Assembly: GCA_003561535.1 (NCBI GenBank)
Contig: PWWI01000232.1
Span: forward strand, 1 to 64,000
DNA: 64,000 bases
Direction: 5' to 3'
Origin: Nitriliruptoraceae bacterium
GTDB taxonomy: Bacteria > Actinomycetota > Nitriliruptoria > Nitriliruptorales > Nitriliruptoraceae
The position numbers and the translations under genes are program-made. Positions 53,098 through 62,008 of the stretch are shown here, piece by piece (the first letter of the stretch is position 1; each line of letters begins with the position of its first letter). Under the pieces are notes generated by a model. It did no database searches and was not told the origin of the DNA. It saw only the letters and a list, made by a program, of their open reading frames with translations.

Positions 53098-53186
53098 GCT
53101 TGTTCCTCCGTCACCGGCACACCGCGCGTGTGCCGCTCTCGTCCCTTCGGCGACCGCGGCGCGACCACCGTTCCCGTCCCCGCCGC

Positions 53187-54068
53187 TCACGTCGTGTTGC
53201 GCTGCCGGGACAACAGCAGCGACGCGAGTACCAGCAACATCGATCCGACCAGCATCAGCACCGACACCGCGTTGATCAGCGGCGTCACTCCTCGGCGCAC
53301 CAGCCCGAAGACGTAGACCGGCAGGGTCGTGGACCCTGGTCCCGCGACGAAACTGGTGATGACCACCTCGTCCAGCGACAGCGTGAGCGCGAGCAGTGCC
53401 CCGCCCGCCACGCCAGGCGCGATCAGCGGGAGCGTCACCCGGCGGAACGCCTGCCACCGGCTGGCGTACAGGTCGGCCGCCGCCTCCTCCAGCGACGGGT
53501 CGAGCCCGACGATCCGGGCGCGGACCACCACCGCCACGAACGAGATGTTGAAGGCGATGTGGGACAGGGAGATGGTCCCGATCCCGAACGTCGCCGAGAC
53601 CCCGAGCATGGCTCCGAGCAGGTCGAAGGCCTGCACGAAGAACAACAGCATCATCACGGCCATCGTGACGTCGGGGATGATGACGGGCAGGTACAGCAGC
53701 CCGTCGTAGGTCCGTTGCCCGCGGTAGCGGAACCGTTCCAGGGACAGCCCCGCGGCGGTGCCGAGGATCGTGGACACGACGGTGGAGATGAACGCGACCA
53801 CGATCGAGTTGCGCAGGGCGCCGAGCACCGCGCTGTCGGTGATCATGGCGCGGTACCAGCGCAGGCTCGGTTCGGTCCACACCCCGACCACCCGGTTGTC
53901 GTTGAAGGACAGCACGAACAGCAGCAGGATCGGCAGGTACAGGAAGGCGAAGACCAGCCACGCGTTGCCGGCCAGCAGGCGCTCGACGCCCCGCTTGGGC
54001 CGGATCACCGAATCGTCGGCGACGAGCGGACGCGAGGCACCGGAGGTGTCGGTCAGGCTCATCGTCAC
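53187..54068 (-). CDS. potC: Polyamine ABC transporter permease PotC
   Basis: Protein of 293 residues with six spans, including one at about residues 35-55 (LVFAFLYLPILLLFVLSFND). The EAA loop EEAAADLYASRWQAFRRVTLP is typical. The GTG start overlaps the PotB stop (GTGA); an ATG two codons later is an alternative. Confidence 0.93.
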   Translation of the reverse strand: MTMSLTDTSGASRPLVADDSVIRPKRGVERLLAGNAWLVFAFLYLPILLLFVLSFNDNRVVGVWTEPSLRWYRAMITDSAVLGALRNSIVVAFISTVVSTILGTAAGLSLERFRYRGQRTYDGLLYLPVIIPDVTMAVMMLLFFVQAFDLLGAMLGVSATFGIGTISLSHIAFNISFVAVVVRARIVGLDPSLEEAAADLYASRWQAFRRVTLPLIAPGVAGGALLALTLSLDEVVITSFVAGPGSTTLPVYVFGLVRRGVTPLINAVSVLMLVGSMLLVLASLLLSRQRNTT

Positions 54069-54985
54069 GCCTCCCGGTCGCGGGTTCGGAAGTAGACGAC
54101 CGCCGCGACCAGCATCACGGCCAGGATCGCCACCGAGAGTGCGGACCCGAACGGCCAGTCGCGCGCAGACAGGAACTGGCGCACGACGTAACTGCCGATC
54201 ATCGTCGTGCGGCCGCCGCCGAGGATCTCCGGGGTGACGTAGGCGCCGAACGAGGGGATGAACACCAGGATCGACCCGGCGACCACACCGGGTCGCGACA
54301 GCGGCCAGGTGACCCGCCAGAACGCCTGCCAGCCGGTGGCGTGGAGGTCACGGGCCGCCTCGACCAGCGAGAAGTCGAGCCGTTCCAGGGTCGCGTACAG
54401 CGGCAGGATCATGAAGGGCAGGTAGCCGTAGACGAGGCCGACCACCACCGCGAAGGGGGTGAACAGCAACTGCCCCTCGGTGCCGAGGATCGGCTCCAGG
54501 AACCGCACGAAGGGGCCGTCGCGACCGAGGATGACCCGCCAGGCGTAGGTCCGGATCAGGAAGTTCGACCAGAAGGGGATCATCACGAGGACGAGCAACA
54601 CGCCGCGCACCCGGGGGGAGCGGGTCGCGAGGTAGTAGGCGAACGGGTAGCCGACGACCAGTGAGATGACGGTGGTGAGCAGGGCGAGCCAGAGCGAACG
54701 CAGCCCGATCTCGAGCACCAACGGGTCGAACAACCGGGCGTAGCTGCTGAGGTTCCAGTCGGCCAGGATCGTGCGACCCGTGCGGCTGCGTGTCGCGAAC
54801 GAGTAGACGACCACGATGACCAGCGGTAGCGCGAACAGCACGACGAGGTAGAGCAGGCTGGGCAACCCGATCAGGAAGCCACGGCGGGACTCGGCCTGTT
54901 CGGCGGCGCGCTCGAGGCCCGGCTCGTCCGGCGCGGACGCCGGGGTGGGTGTCTGGGTGCGGGGCGGGTCGACGGTGGCGGCCAC
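54065..54985 (-). CDS. potB: Polyamine ABC transporter permease PotB
   Basis: Protein of 306 residues, GTG start, with a Pro/Glu-rich cytoplasmic N terminus of about 35 residues and six spans (first about residues 37-62). The EAA loop is VEAARDLHATGWQAFWRVTWP. It lies 6 nt after the PotA stop. Confidence 0.93.
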   Translation of the reverse strand: MAATVDPPRTQTPTPASAPDEPGLERAAEQAESRRGFLIGLPSLLYLVVLFALPLVIVVVYSFATRSRTGRTILADWNLSSYARLFDPLVLEIGLRSLWLALLTTVISLVVGYPFAYYLATRSPRVRGVLLVLVMIPFWSNFLIRTYAWRVILGRDGPFVRFLEPILGTEGQLLFTPFAVVVGLVYGYLPFMILPLYATLERLDFSLVEAARDLHATGWQAFWRVTWPLSRPGVVAGSILVFIPSFGAYVTPEILGGGRTTMIGSYVVRQFLSARDWPFGSALSVAILAVMLVAAVVYFRTRDREA

Positions 54986-54991
54986 GGCGCC

Positions 54992-56200
54992 TCAGTCCTC
55001 CAGGACAGCGACGCTGCCCGGCAGCCACCGCACGCGCACCCGCTCACCGTCGGCGAAGTGCTCGATCCCCGGTGTGTTGCCCTGGCGCACGACCAACTCG
55101 ACGGGAGCGCGCTCGCCGGCGACCACCTCGTAGTTGATGGCGTTGCCGAGGAAGGTCACGCGCCGGATCGTGCCCGTCAGCGCGTCGAGGCGGAGGTCAC
55201 GTTCGGCGTCGGCGTGCCACAGCCCGAGCTTCTCGGGTCGGACCGCCAGCGTCACCGTCGACCCGGCTGGCGCCCCGGTGGGCACGCGCACGACGGTGCC
55301 GTCGTACAGCCGGGCGGTGTCGGCGTCCAGCACCTCGGCGATCAGCAGGTTGGTGTCCCCGATGAAGTCGGCCACGAAGCGGGTGCGCGGACGGTCGTAG
55401 ATCTCCTCCGGGTCACCGACCTGGAGCAGCCGCCCGCCGTCCATGACCGCGATGCGGTCCGACATGGTCAGCGCCTCCTCCTGGTCATGGGTGACGTAGA
55501 CGAAGGTGATGCCGACCTGCTCCTGGATCCGCTTGAGCTCGAGCTGCATCGCCTGGCGGAGCTTGAGGTCGAGGGCGCCGAGCGGCTCGTCGAGCAGCAG
55601 GACCTTCGGGTGGTTCACGAGCGCACGCGCGAGGGCGACCCGCTGCTGCTGCCCGCCGGACAGCTGCTTGGGCCGGCGTCCTTCACGGCCCTGGAGCTGG
55701 ACGAGCTCGATCACCTCCGCGACGCGTCGGTCGATCTCGTCGACGGGCAGCTGCTGCATCTCGAGCCCGAACGCGATGTTCTTCGCCACCGTCATGTGCG
55801 GGAACAGCGCGTAGGACTGGAACACGGTGTTCACCGGCCGCTTGTTGGGCGGCTCCAGGCCCACCTCCTGCCCGAAGATCTGCAGGCTGCCGGCGCTCGG
55901 ATACTCGAAACCGGCGATCATCCGCAGCGTCGTGGTCTTCCCGCACCCCGAGGGACCCAGCAGGGAGAAGAACTCCCCGTCGCGGATGTCGAGGTCCAGG
56001 TCGTCGACCGCGACGACCGGATCGTGGTTCCGGCCTCCCGGGAACCGCTTCGTCACCCCTTGGAGGCGCACGGCGGGTAGGGGGGCATCGACCTCGATGC
56101 CGGAGACCGCAGCCACCTCGGTGGTGACCGTGTCCAGGACGGGGGTCTTGGCTGCCAAGGGGCCGGCATCGAGTGTGCCGGCGAGCTGGTGATCGTCCAT
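54992..56200 (-). CDS. potA: Polyamine ABC transporter ATPase PotA
   Basis: Protein of 402 residues. It has Walker A GPSGCGKTT, the signature LSGGQQQRVALARAL, Walker B LLLDEPLGALD and the switch His in YVTHDQEEAL, then a TOBE domain (about residues 320-400). An N-terminal extension of about 40 residues precedes the usual start, but AGGAGG 9 nt before this ATG supports it. It follows the FAD oxidoreductase by 55 nt. Confidence 0.94.
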   Translation of the reverse strand: MDDHQLAGTLDAGPLAAKTPVLDTVTTEVAAVSGIEVDAPLPAVRLQGVTKRFPGGRNHDPVVAVDDLDLDIRDGEFFSLLGPSGCGKTTTLRMIAGFEYPSAGSLQIFGQEVGLEPPNKRPVNTVFQSYALFPHMTVAKNIAFGLEMQQLPVDEIDRRVAEVIELVQLQGREGRRPKQLSGGQQQRVALARALVNHPKVLLLDEPLGALDLKLRQAMQLELKRIQEQVGITFVYVTHDQEEALTMSDRIAVMDGGRLLQVGDPEEIYDRPRTRFVADFIGDTNLLIAEVLDADTARLYDGTVVRVPTGAPAGSTVTLAVRPEKLGLWHADAERDLRLDALTGTIRRVTFLGNAINYEVVAGERAPVELVVRQGNTPGIEHFADGERVRVRWLPGSVAVLED

Positions 56201-56255
56201 CAGCGTGGGACCTCCTGGACCAGGCTGGATGCTGTCGTGTGCGACGCGGGAACGG

Positions 56256-57620
56256 TCATGAGTCGAAGCCGATGCCGAAGCGCTCGAGGGCGGTGAGCCA
56301 CGGACCGCGTCGCCCCTGCCGACGATCGGCGCGCGCGATCGCCCGGCGGGTGGTCTGCACACCGATCCAGCGCACGGGTTCGGGGGGGAACGGGACCGGG
56401 CGGGTCGAGGTGAAGCGCAGCTCGAGCAGCGATGAGCCGGGATCGAGCAGACGGTCGGTGAGGACCCGACCCGCGAACCGGCTGGCCGCGACGCCGAGTC
56501 CGGTGTAGCCGAGCGCCCAGACCGCCCGTCCCCCCAGCGCGGTGCCGAAGGTCGCGGTGAAACGGGTGGTGGTGGCGATCGCACCGCCCCACCACCGCTC
56601 GAACCGGACATCCGCCAGCTGGGGGAAGGTGGCCCGGAAGTGCCGGGCCAGCAGGTCGTAGGTGGTCCGCCGGTGGTCGTGACGGGGCCCCACCCCGTTG
56701 CCGTAGTGGTAGATGGCGTCGTAGCCACCCCACAGGATGCGGTCGTCGGGGGTGAGCCGGTAGTAGTGGAACTGGTTGGCGGTGTCGGCCAGGCCCTGCC
56801 GTCCCTGCCCCCCGATCCTCGCCCGTTGGTCCGGGCGCAACGGCTCGGTCACCAGCACGTAGTCGTAGACCGGCACGAACCAGTGGCGCAGCGAGGGCAG
56901 GACGCGGTGGCTGTAGGCGTTGGTGGCCAGCACCGCCTGGTCGGCGAGCACGCGACCGGCGGGCGTCGTGACCGCGACCCCCGTGCCGTGGGCACGCAGG
57001 TCCGTGACCGGAGAACCCTCGTGGATGACCACCCCCCGCTCGCGCGCGACGCGGGCCAGCCCCCGAACCAGCGCCCCGGGATCGACCAGCCCACCGCCGT
57101 CGAGCCGCGCGAGTCCAGCGACGTAGGTGGGCGAGTCCACCTCTGCCCGCACCTCGTGGGTATCGAGCAGCTTGACCCGCTCCCCGCCGCGTTCGTACAC
57201 GTCGATGCTGTGCTCGAGCTCCCGGGCCTGCCAGTCAGCCGTCGCGACGTCGATCGCTCCCACCAGCTCGAGATCGCAGGCGATGTCGTGTGCACGGACG
57301 AAGGCGACCAGCTCGTCGAGGTTCTGGCGTCCCAACCGCTGGAGGTCGTCCAGCTCGTCCGGGAAGTGGGCCACCCCGTTGTGGATGCCGTGGGTCAGGG
57401 AGGGGTCGATGAACCCTCCGTTGCGGCCCGAGGCACCGGCTCCCACCCGGCTCGCTTCGAGCACGAGCACCCGCAGCGAAGGGTCACGGTCGGTCAGTGC
57501 CAGTGCCGTCCACAGCCCGGTGAACCCGCCGCCGACGATCACGACGTCCGCCTGGCCGTGGCCGATGAGCGGCTCGTGGACGGCGTCGGCGTCGTCCAGC
57601 CAGGTGGTCAGCCCGCTCAC
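56256..57620 (-). CDS. FAD-dependent amine oxidoreductase (PuuB/DAO family)
   Basis: Protein of 454 residues of the D-amino-acid-oxidase fold. The Rossmann motif is VVIVGGGFTGLWTALAL, followed by the family-typical GASGRNGGFIDPS, and the C-terminal FAD-binding part is WALGYTGLGVAAS. Close relatives include PuuB, which oxidises gamma-glutamyl-putrescine. No PuuA (glutamine synthetase-like) is in the window, so it may act on an unmodified amine. GTG start overlaps the alanine dehydrogenase stop (GTGA). Confidence 0.85.
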   Translation of the reverse strand: MSGLTTWLDDADAVHEPLIGHGQADVVIVGGGFTGLWTALALTDRDPSLRVLVLEASRVGAGASGRNGGFIDPSLTHGIHNGVAHFPDELDDLQRLGRQNLDELVAFVRAHDIACDLELVGAIDVATADWQARELEHSIDVYERGGERVKLLDTHEVRAEVDSPTYVAGLARLDGGGLVDPGALVRGLARVARERGVVIHEGSPVTDLRAHGTGVAVTTPAGRVLADQAVLATNAYSHRVLPSLRHWFVPVYDYVLVTEPLRPDQRARIGGQGRQGLADTANQFHYYRLTPDDRILWGGYDAIYHYGNGVGPRHDHRRTTYDLLARHFRATFPQLADVRFERWWGGAIATTTRFTATFGTALGGRAVWALGYTGLGVAASRFAGRVLTDRLLDPGSSLLELRFTSTRPVPFPPEPVRWIGVQTTRRAIARADRRQGRRGPWLTALERFGIGFDS

Positions 57621-58750
57621 CCATGACCTCCCACGCCCGCCAGCGCCTCGGCGACCACGGGGTGGACCACCGCGTGGTCGCGCACGTTGCACGCCCCGGC
57701 GAGCGACGGGTGCTCGTCGTCGGTGCCGGCACGTCCCTGGGCGACGTCGTCAGCCAGGCGCAACAGCCGTGGCAGGACCGCTGCCGACAGCGCTGCCGAG
57801 GCGGTACGGGGGAACTGACCGGGCACGTTGGTCACGCAGTAGTGGACGACGCCGCGCTCGAGGTAGGTCGGGTTGCTGAGCGAGGTGGGCCGGGCCGTGG
57901 CCACGCACCCCCCCTGGTCGATGGCGAGATCGACGACGACCGAGCCCGGCCGCATCGTCTCGACCTGTTCCGCGGAGACGACCACGGGGGCGCGAGCCCC
58001 GGGGACCAGCGCGGCGCCGATGACCAGGTCCGCCAGGCGCAGGTGCTCGCCGAGCAGCGCGGGCTCGGAGCTGAGCGTCGCGTCGACCACGCCGTCGTTG
58101 CGCAACTGGTACAGGCGACCGAGGTCGACGTCCACCCCGGTGACGTGGGCACCGAGCCCCCGCAGCCCCCGGGCCGCGCAACTGCCGGCGACCCCGAGCC
58201 CGATGACCATGACCTTGGCGGGTGGTACGCCGGCGGCTCCTCCCATCAGCGTGCCCGAGCCACCGGCGGCGGTCGACAGCTGGGCTGCGCCGACGATCGC
58301 TGCCGCACGTCCGGCGATCTCCGACATCGGCGCGAGCAGTGGCAGACCACCGCGCCCGGTGAGGGTCTCGTAGGCGTACGCGCTGGTCCCGGCCGCGACG
58401 AGCGCAGCCGTGAGCTCAGGCTCGGCAGCCAGGTGCAGGAAGGTGAACAGGGTGAGATCCGGGCGGAAGTACGCGTACTCGGTGGGCTGCGGCTCCTTGA
58501 CCTTGACCACCAGGTCCGCTGCCCACGCCTGCTCAGCCTGCTCGACCAGCTCCGCGCCGACCTTCTCGTAGACCAGGTCGGGGAAGCCGGCACCCTCGCC
58601 GGCACCGCGCTCGATCAGGACCCGGTGGCCGGCATCGATCACCGCCCCGGCCGCCGAGGGTGTCAGCCCGACCCGGCGCTCGCGGTCCTTGGTCTCTGAG
58701 GGGACCCCGACCGTCAGCCCCGCCGGGCCCGGTCCCCCGGTCGGGCTCAC
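57617..58750 (-). CDS. ald: Alanine dehydrogenase
   Basis: Protein of 377 residues with the N-terminal GVPSETKDRERRVGLTPS and the NAD-binding VMVIGLGVAGSCAARGLRGL of the Ald/PntA family. It interconverts L-alanine and pyruvate plus ammonia with NAD. The neighbouring aminotransferase probably makes alanine from pyruvate, so Ald could regenerate the acceptor and release nitrogen. GTG start overlaps the aminotransferase stop. Confidence 0.92.
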   Translation of the reverse strand: MSPTGGPGPAGLTVGVPSETKDRERRVGLTPSAAGAVIDAGHRVLIERGAGEGAGFPDLVYEKVGAELVEQAEQAWAADLVVKVKEPQPTEYAYFRPDLTLFTFLHLAAEPELTAALVAAGTSAYAYETLTGRGGLPLLAPMSEIAGRAAAIVGAAQLSTAAGGSGTLMGGAAGVPPAKVMVIGLGVAGSCAARGLRGLGAHVTGVDVDLGRLYQLRNDGVVDATLSSEPALLGEHLRLADLVIGAALVPGARAPVVVSAEQVETMRPGSVVVDLAIDQGGCVATARPTSLSNPTYLERGVVHYCVTNVPGQFPRTASAALSAAVLPRLLRLADDVAQGRAGTDDEHPSLAGACNVRDHAVVHPVVAEALAGVGGHG

Positions 58751-60114
58751 GCCGCCATCTCGGCGGCCGCCTCGGTGAGCACCTGCTCGAGGATCGCGAT
58801 GATCTCCCCGAGCTCGACCTGGGTGTCGACGAGTGGGGGCGAGAGCTGGATCACCGGCTCGTCACGGTCGTCGGCGCGGCAGATCAGACCGAGCTCGAGC
58901 AACCGGCGCGACAGGAAGCCACGCAACAGGCGCTCGCTCTCCTCGTCGCTGAACCCGATCTTCTGCTCACGGTCCTTGACCAGCTCCAGGGCCCAGAAGT
59001 AGCCGGTGCCACGGACGTCACCGACGATCTCGTGGCGGTCGTAGAGCCCTCGCAGCTGCTCACCGAACCACGGGCCGTTGGTCTGCACGTTCTCGAGCAC
59101 GCCCTCCTTCTCGAACAGCTCGATGTTCGCGAGCGCCACCGCCGCGGCGACCGGGTGGCCGCCCCAGGTGGAACCGTGGAGGAACATCGAGGTGCGGTCC
59201 TGCTGGAGCACGTCGGCGACGTGGTGGCGGAACCCGAGCCCGCCCAGCGGCTGGTAGGCCGAGGTCACCCCTTTGGCGAAGGTGATGATGTCGGGCAGGT
59301 AGCCGTAGCGCTCGGCGCCGGTCCAGGTCCCCAGCCGACCGAAGGCGCAGATCACCTCGTCGGAGACCATCAGGATCCCGTACTTGTCGCAGATGCGACG
59401 GACCTCCTCGAGGTAGCCCGGCGGCGGCGTGAAGCACCCACCGGCGTTCTGGACCGGCTCGATGAAGATCGCGGCGATCTGGTCCGCCCCTTCGGCGATG
59501 ATCTGCTGCTCGAAGGAGCGGGCGCAGGACAGGTCGCAGGGCGGACAGGCCTGGGAGGTCTGGCAGCGGTACTCGTTGGTGTTGGGCACGTGGAAGTGGC
59601 CCGGTCGCAGCGGCTCGAACATCTTCCGCAGCCCCGGTAGGCCGGTCAGGCCGAGCGCCCCGAACGAGGTCCCGTGGTAGGCGTAGTTGCGGGAGATGAA
59701 CTTCCAGCGGTCCTCGCCGCGGCTGCGGTGGTACTGGATCGCGAGCTTCATCGCCGACTCCACCGCTTCGGAACCGGAGTTGACGAAGAAGAAGTGGTCG
59801 ATGTCCCCGGGGAACCTCGCCGCCAGGGCCTCGGCGAGATCGATCGCCGGCTGGTGGGCGTAGGACCAGTTGGTCGCGAACGGCAGCTTCGCCATCTGGG
59901 TGGCAGCGGCGTCCACGAGCGCCTGCTGGCCGTACCCGACCTGCGCACAGAACAGGGCGGACAAGCCGTCGAGGTAGCGCTTGCCGTGGCTGTCGTACAC
60001 GTAGCACCCCTCCCCGTGCTGGAGGACGGGGACGGTCGGGTGCTCGGTGATCCAGTCGGAGGAGCGGGTGAAGTGGAGCCAGAGGTTGCCGTCGGACAAC
60101 TGTGCCTGCGTCAT
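58747..60114 (-). CDS. spuC: Putrescine/polyamine:pyruvate aminotransferase (class III, SpuC-like)
   Basis: Protein of 455 residues. It has the PLP-region NSGSEAVESAMKLA, YAYHGTSFGALGLTG, the Asp of VSDEVICAFGRLG, and the Lys in ITFAKGVTSAYQPLGG. The SpuC type moves the amino group of putrescine to pyruvate, giving 4-aminobutanal and alanine. A Cys-rich insertion (CQTSQACPPCDLSC) near the middle is unusual and may be a metal or structural site. AGGAG lies 8 nt before the chosen ATG. Confidence 0.88.
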   Translation of the reverse strand: MTQAQLSDGNLWLHFTRSSDWITEHPTVPVLQHGEGCYVYDSHGKRYLDGLSALFCAQVGYGQQALVDAAATQMAKLPFATNWSYAHQPAIDLAEALAARFPGDIDHFFFVNSGSEAVESAMKLAIQYHRSRGEDRWKFISRNYAYHGTSFGALGLTGLPGLRKMFEPLRPGHFHVPNTNEYRCQTSQACPPCDLSCARSFEQQIIAEGADQIAAIFIEPVQNAGGCFTPPPGYLEEVRRICDKYGILMVSDEVICAFGRLGTWTGAERYGYLPDIITFAKGVTSAYQPLGGLGFRHHVADVLQQDRTSMFLHGSTWGGHPVAAAVALANIELFEKEGVLENVQTNGPWFGEQLRGLYDRHEIVGDVRGTGYFWALELVKDREQKIGFSDEESERLLRGFLSRRLLELGLICRADDRDEPVIQLSPPLVDTQVELGEIIAILEQVLTEAAAEMAA

Positions 60115-60157
60115 GATCGAACTCCTGGTGGTCCGCTCCACGGCGAACCACGTCCGG

Positions 60158-60177
60158 TGACCGGCCGCAGCCGGTCA
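60158..60177 (-). terminator. Hairpin between PatD and SpuC genes
   Basis: Perfect 8-bp stem (TGACCGGC / GCCGGTCA, loop CGCA) in the 140-bp gap between the two genes. No T-run is present; a partial terminator or processing structure is possible. Confidence 0.4.
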
Positions 60178-60254
60178 TCCCTCGAACGCTACGGGGTCGT
60201 GCGTGTCGAACGTGTTTCGTGCGGGGGTCGGGCAACCAACAGAACGAGCACCGG

Positions 60255-61703
60255 TCACGCCTCGATGTTGCTCATCACGTGCTTGATCCGGGTGTAGTCC
60301 TCGAGGCTGTACATCGAGAGGTCCTTGCCATAGCCGGAGTGCTTGAAGCCACCGTGCGGCATCTCGGCCACGACGGGGATGTGGGTGTTGATCCACACCG
60401 CACCGAAGTCGAGCGCCTTGGCAGCCCGCATGGCACGCCCGTGGTCCTTCGTCCACACGCTGGAGGCCAGGCCGTACTTGACGCCGTTGGCCCAGCGCAG
60501 CGCCTCGTCCTCGTCGCTGAAGGGCTGCACGGTCATGACCGGCCCGAAGATCTCCTGCTGGCTCATCTCGTCGTCCTGGCGCAGCCCAGCGACCACCGTC
60601 GGCGCGAAGAAGAAGCCGTCCCGCACCATCGGGCTGCCACCGGCCACGACCTCGGCGTGGGCGGGTCGACGCTCGAGGAACCCCGACACACGCGCGTGCT
60701 GGTCGGTGTTGTTGAGCGGCCCGAAGTCCGGCTCGTCGGCGACGGGGCGGCCCTCGTGGTCGAAGGGCGCGCCCGTCGAGGTGGCGGCGGCCTGGGCAGC
60801 CAGCGCGTTGACCAGGTCGTCGTAGATACGCGGTCCGGCCAGGACCCGCGAGGCGGCGGTGCAGTCCTGCCCAGCGTTGAAGTACCCGGCACCCGCCAGC
60901 CCCTCCGCGGCAGCCTCGACGTCGGCATCGTCGAAGACGATGCAGGGGGCCTTCCCACCGAGCTCGAGGTGGACCCGCTTGAGGTCGTGCGCCACCGACT
61001 CCGCGACCTGCATGCCGGCCCGGACCGAGCCGGTGACCGACACCATCTGCGGGATCTCGTGGGTGACCAGCGACCGCCCGGTGTCACGGTCACCGCAGAT
61101 GACGTTGACGACCCCGTCGGGCAGGAACTCGCTCATGATCTCGGCCATCAGCACCGTGGACATCGGGGTGGTGTCGGACGGCTTGAGGACCACGGCGTTG
61201 CCCGCCGCGATCGCCGGTGCCCACTTCCACACCGCCATCATCATCGGGTAGTTCCAGGGCGTCACCTGCCCGCACACCCCGACGGGCTCGCGGCGGATCA
61301 TGGACGTGTGGCCCGCCATGTACTCACCGGCCGAGCGCCCCTCCAGCACCCGCGCCGCACCGGCGAAGAAGCGGATCTGGTCGACCATCGGCGGCAGCTC
61401 CTCGGCCATGGTCAGGCCGAAGGGCTTCCCGGTGTTCTCGCACTCGACCCGCACGAGCTCCTCGCCCCTGGCCTCGATCGCATCGGCGATCCGCAGCAGC
61501 GCGAGGCTTCGATCGGCCGGCGTGGCCTCCCGCCAGGTCTCGAACGCGGTGGCCGCAGCGCGGCAGGCGGCGTCGACGTCGCCCGGGCCGGACAACGGGG
61601 CCGTGGCGTAGACTTTGCCGGTGGCGGGATCGACGAGCTCGGTCGTGCGTCCATCCGCGGCGTCCTGCAGGGTGCCAGCCACGAGGTTCTTCGCTTCACG
61701 CAT
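60255..61703 (-). CDS. 4-aminobutanal (gamma-aminobutyraldehyde) dehydrogenase
   Basis: Protein of 482 residues of the aldehyde dehydrogenase family, PatD/PuuC-like. Catalytic Cys281 is in [12 protein letters not shown], with the Glu in LELGGKAPC and GQVTPWNYP for NAD binding. It would oxidise 4-aminobutanal from the SpuC step to GABA. ATG 61703 begins the conserved [10 protein letters not shown]; an earlier ATG at 61715 sits directly on a GGGAGG, so the later start is preferred. The gene heads the minus-strand set and is divergent from a PucR gene. Confidence 0.87.
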   Translation of the reverse strand: MREAKNLVAGTLQDAADGRTTELVDPATGKVYATAPLSGPGDVDAACRAAATAFETWREATPADRSLALLRIADAIEARGEELVRVECENTGKPFGLTMAEELPPMVDQIRFFAGAARVLEGRSAGEYMAGHTSMIRREPVGVCGQVTPWNYPMMMAVWKWAPAIAAGNAVVLKPSDTTPMSTVLMAEIMSEFLPDGVVNVICGDRDTGRSLVTHEIPQMVSVTGSVRAGMQVAESVAHDLKRVHLELGGKAPCIVFDDADVEAAAEGLAGAGYFNAGQDCTAASRVLAGPRIYDDLVNALAAQAAATSTGAPFDHEGRPVADEPDFGPLNNTDQHARVSGFLERRPAHAEVVAGGSPMVRDGFFFAPTVVAGLRQDDEMSQQEIFGPVMTVQPFSDEDEALRWANGVKYGLASSVWTKDHGRAMRAAKALDFGAVWINTHIPVVAEMPHGGFKHSGYGKDLSMYSLEDYTRIKHVMSNIEA

Positions 61704-61786
61704 GGGCGGTCCCATCCTCCCGCGGCCGCGATCGGCAGCCGCACTCGCTGCTGTCCAAGGGCTCCCGAACCGCCCTCCCGGTGGCC

Positions 61787-61810
61787 GTCTCGCACGAGCT
61801 CGTGCGGGAC
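61787..61810. promoter_or_regulatory. 24-bp inverted repeat in the patD / PucR divergent region
   Basis: A perfect 16-bp palindrome (CGCACGAGCTCGTGCG, 61791-61806) extends to 24 bp with one mismatched pair. It lies in the 305-bp gap between divergent genes and is a good candidate PucR operator. No clear promoter boxes were found in the rest of the gap. Confidence 0.5.
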
Positions 61811-62008
61811 GCGTCCCCCCCTCCGGTCCGAGGATGCTGGGACGATAGGGGCATGACTCCCCCGTGTCGCTGGTCGAATGGCGAAACGCGGGTGCGGAGG
61901 ATTGGACATCTGGCTATTGTCGGCCGCTGTGGGTGGCCCTTCGCTGCGGCAGCCTCGCCAGCTGTCCGAGGCTCCTGCCAAGCGACCAGCGCCACCGGGA
62001 GGCCGCCG

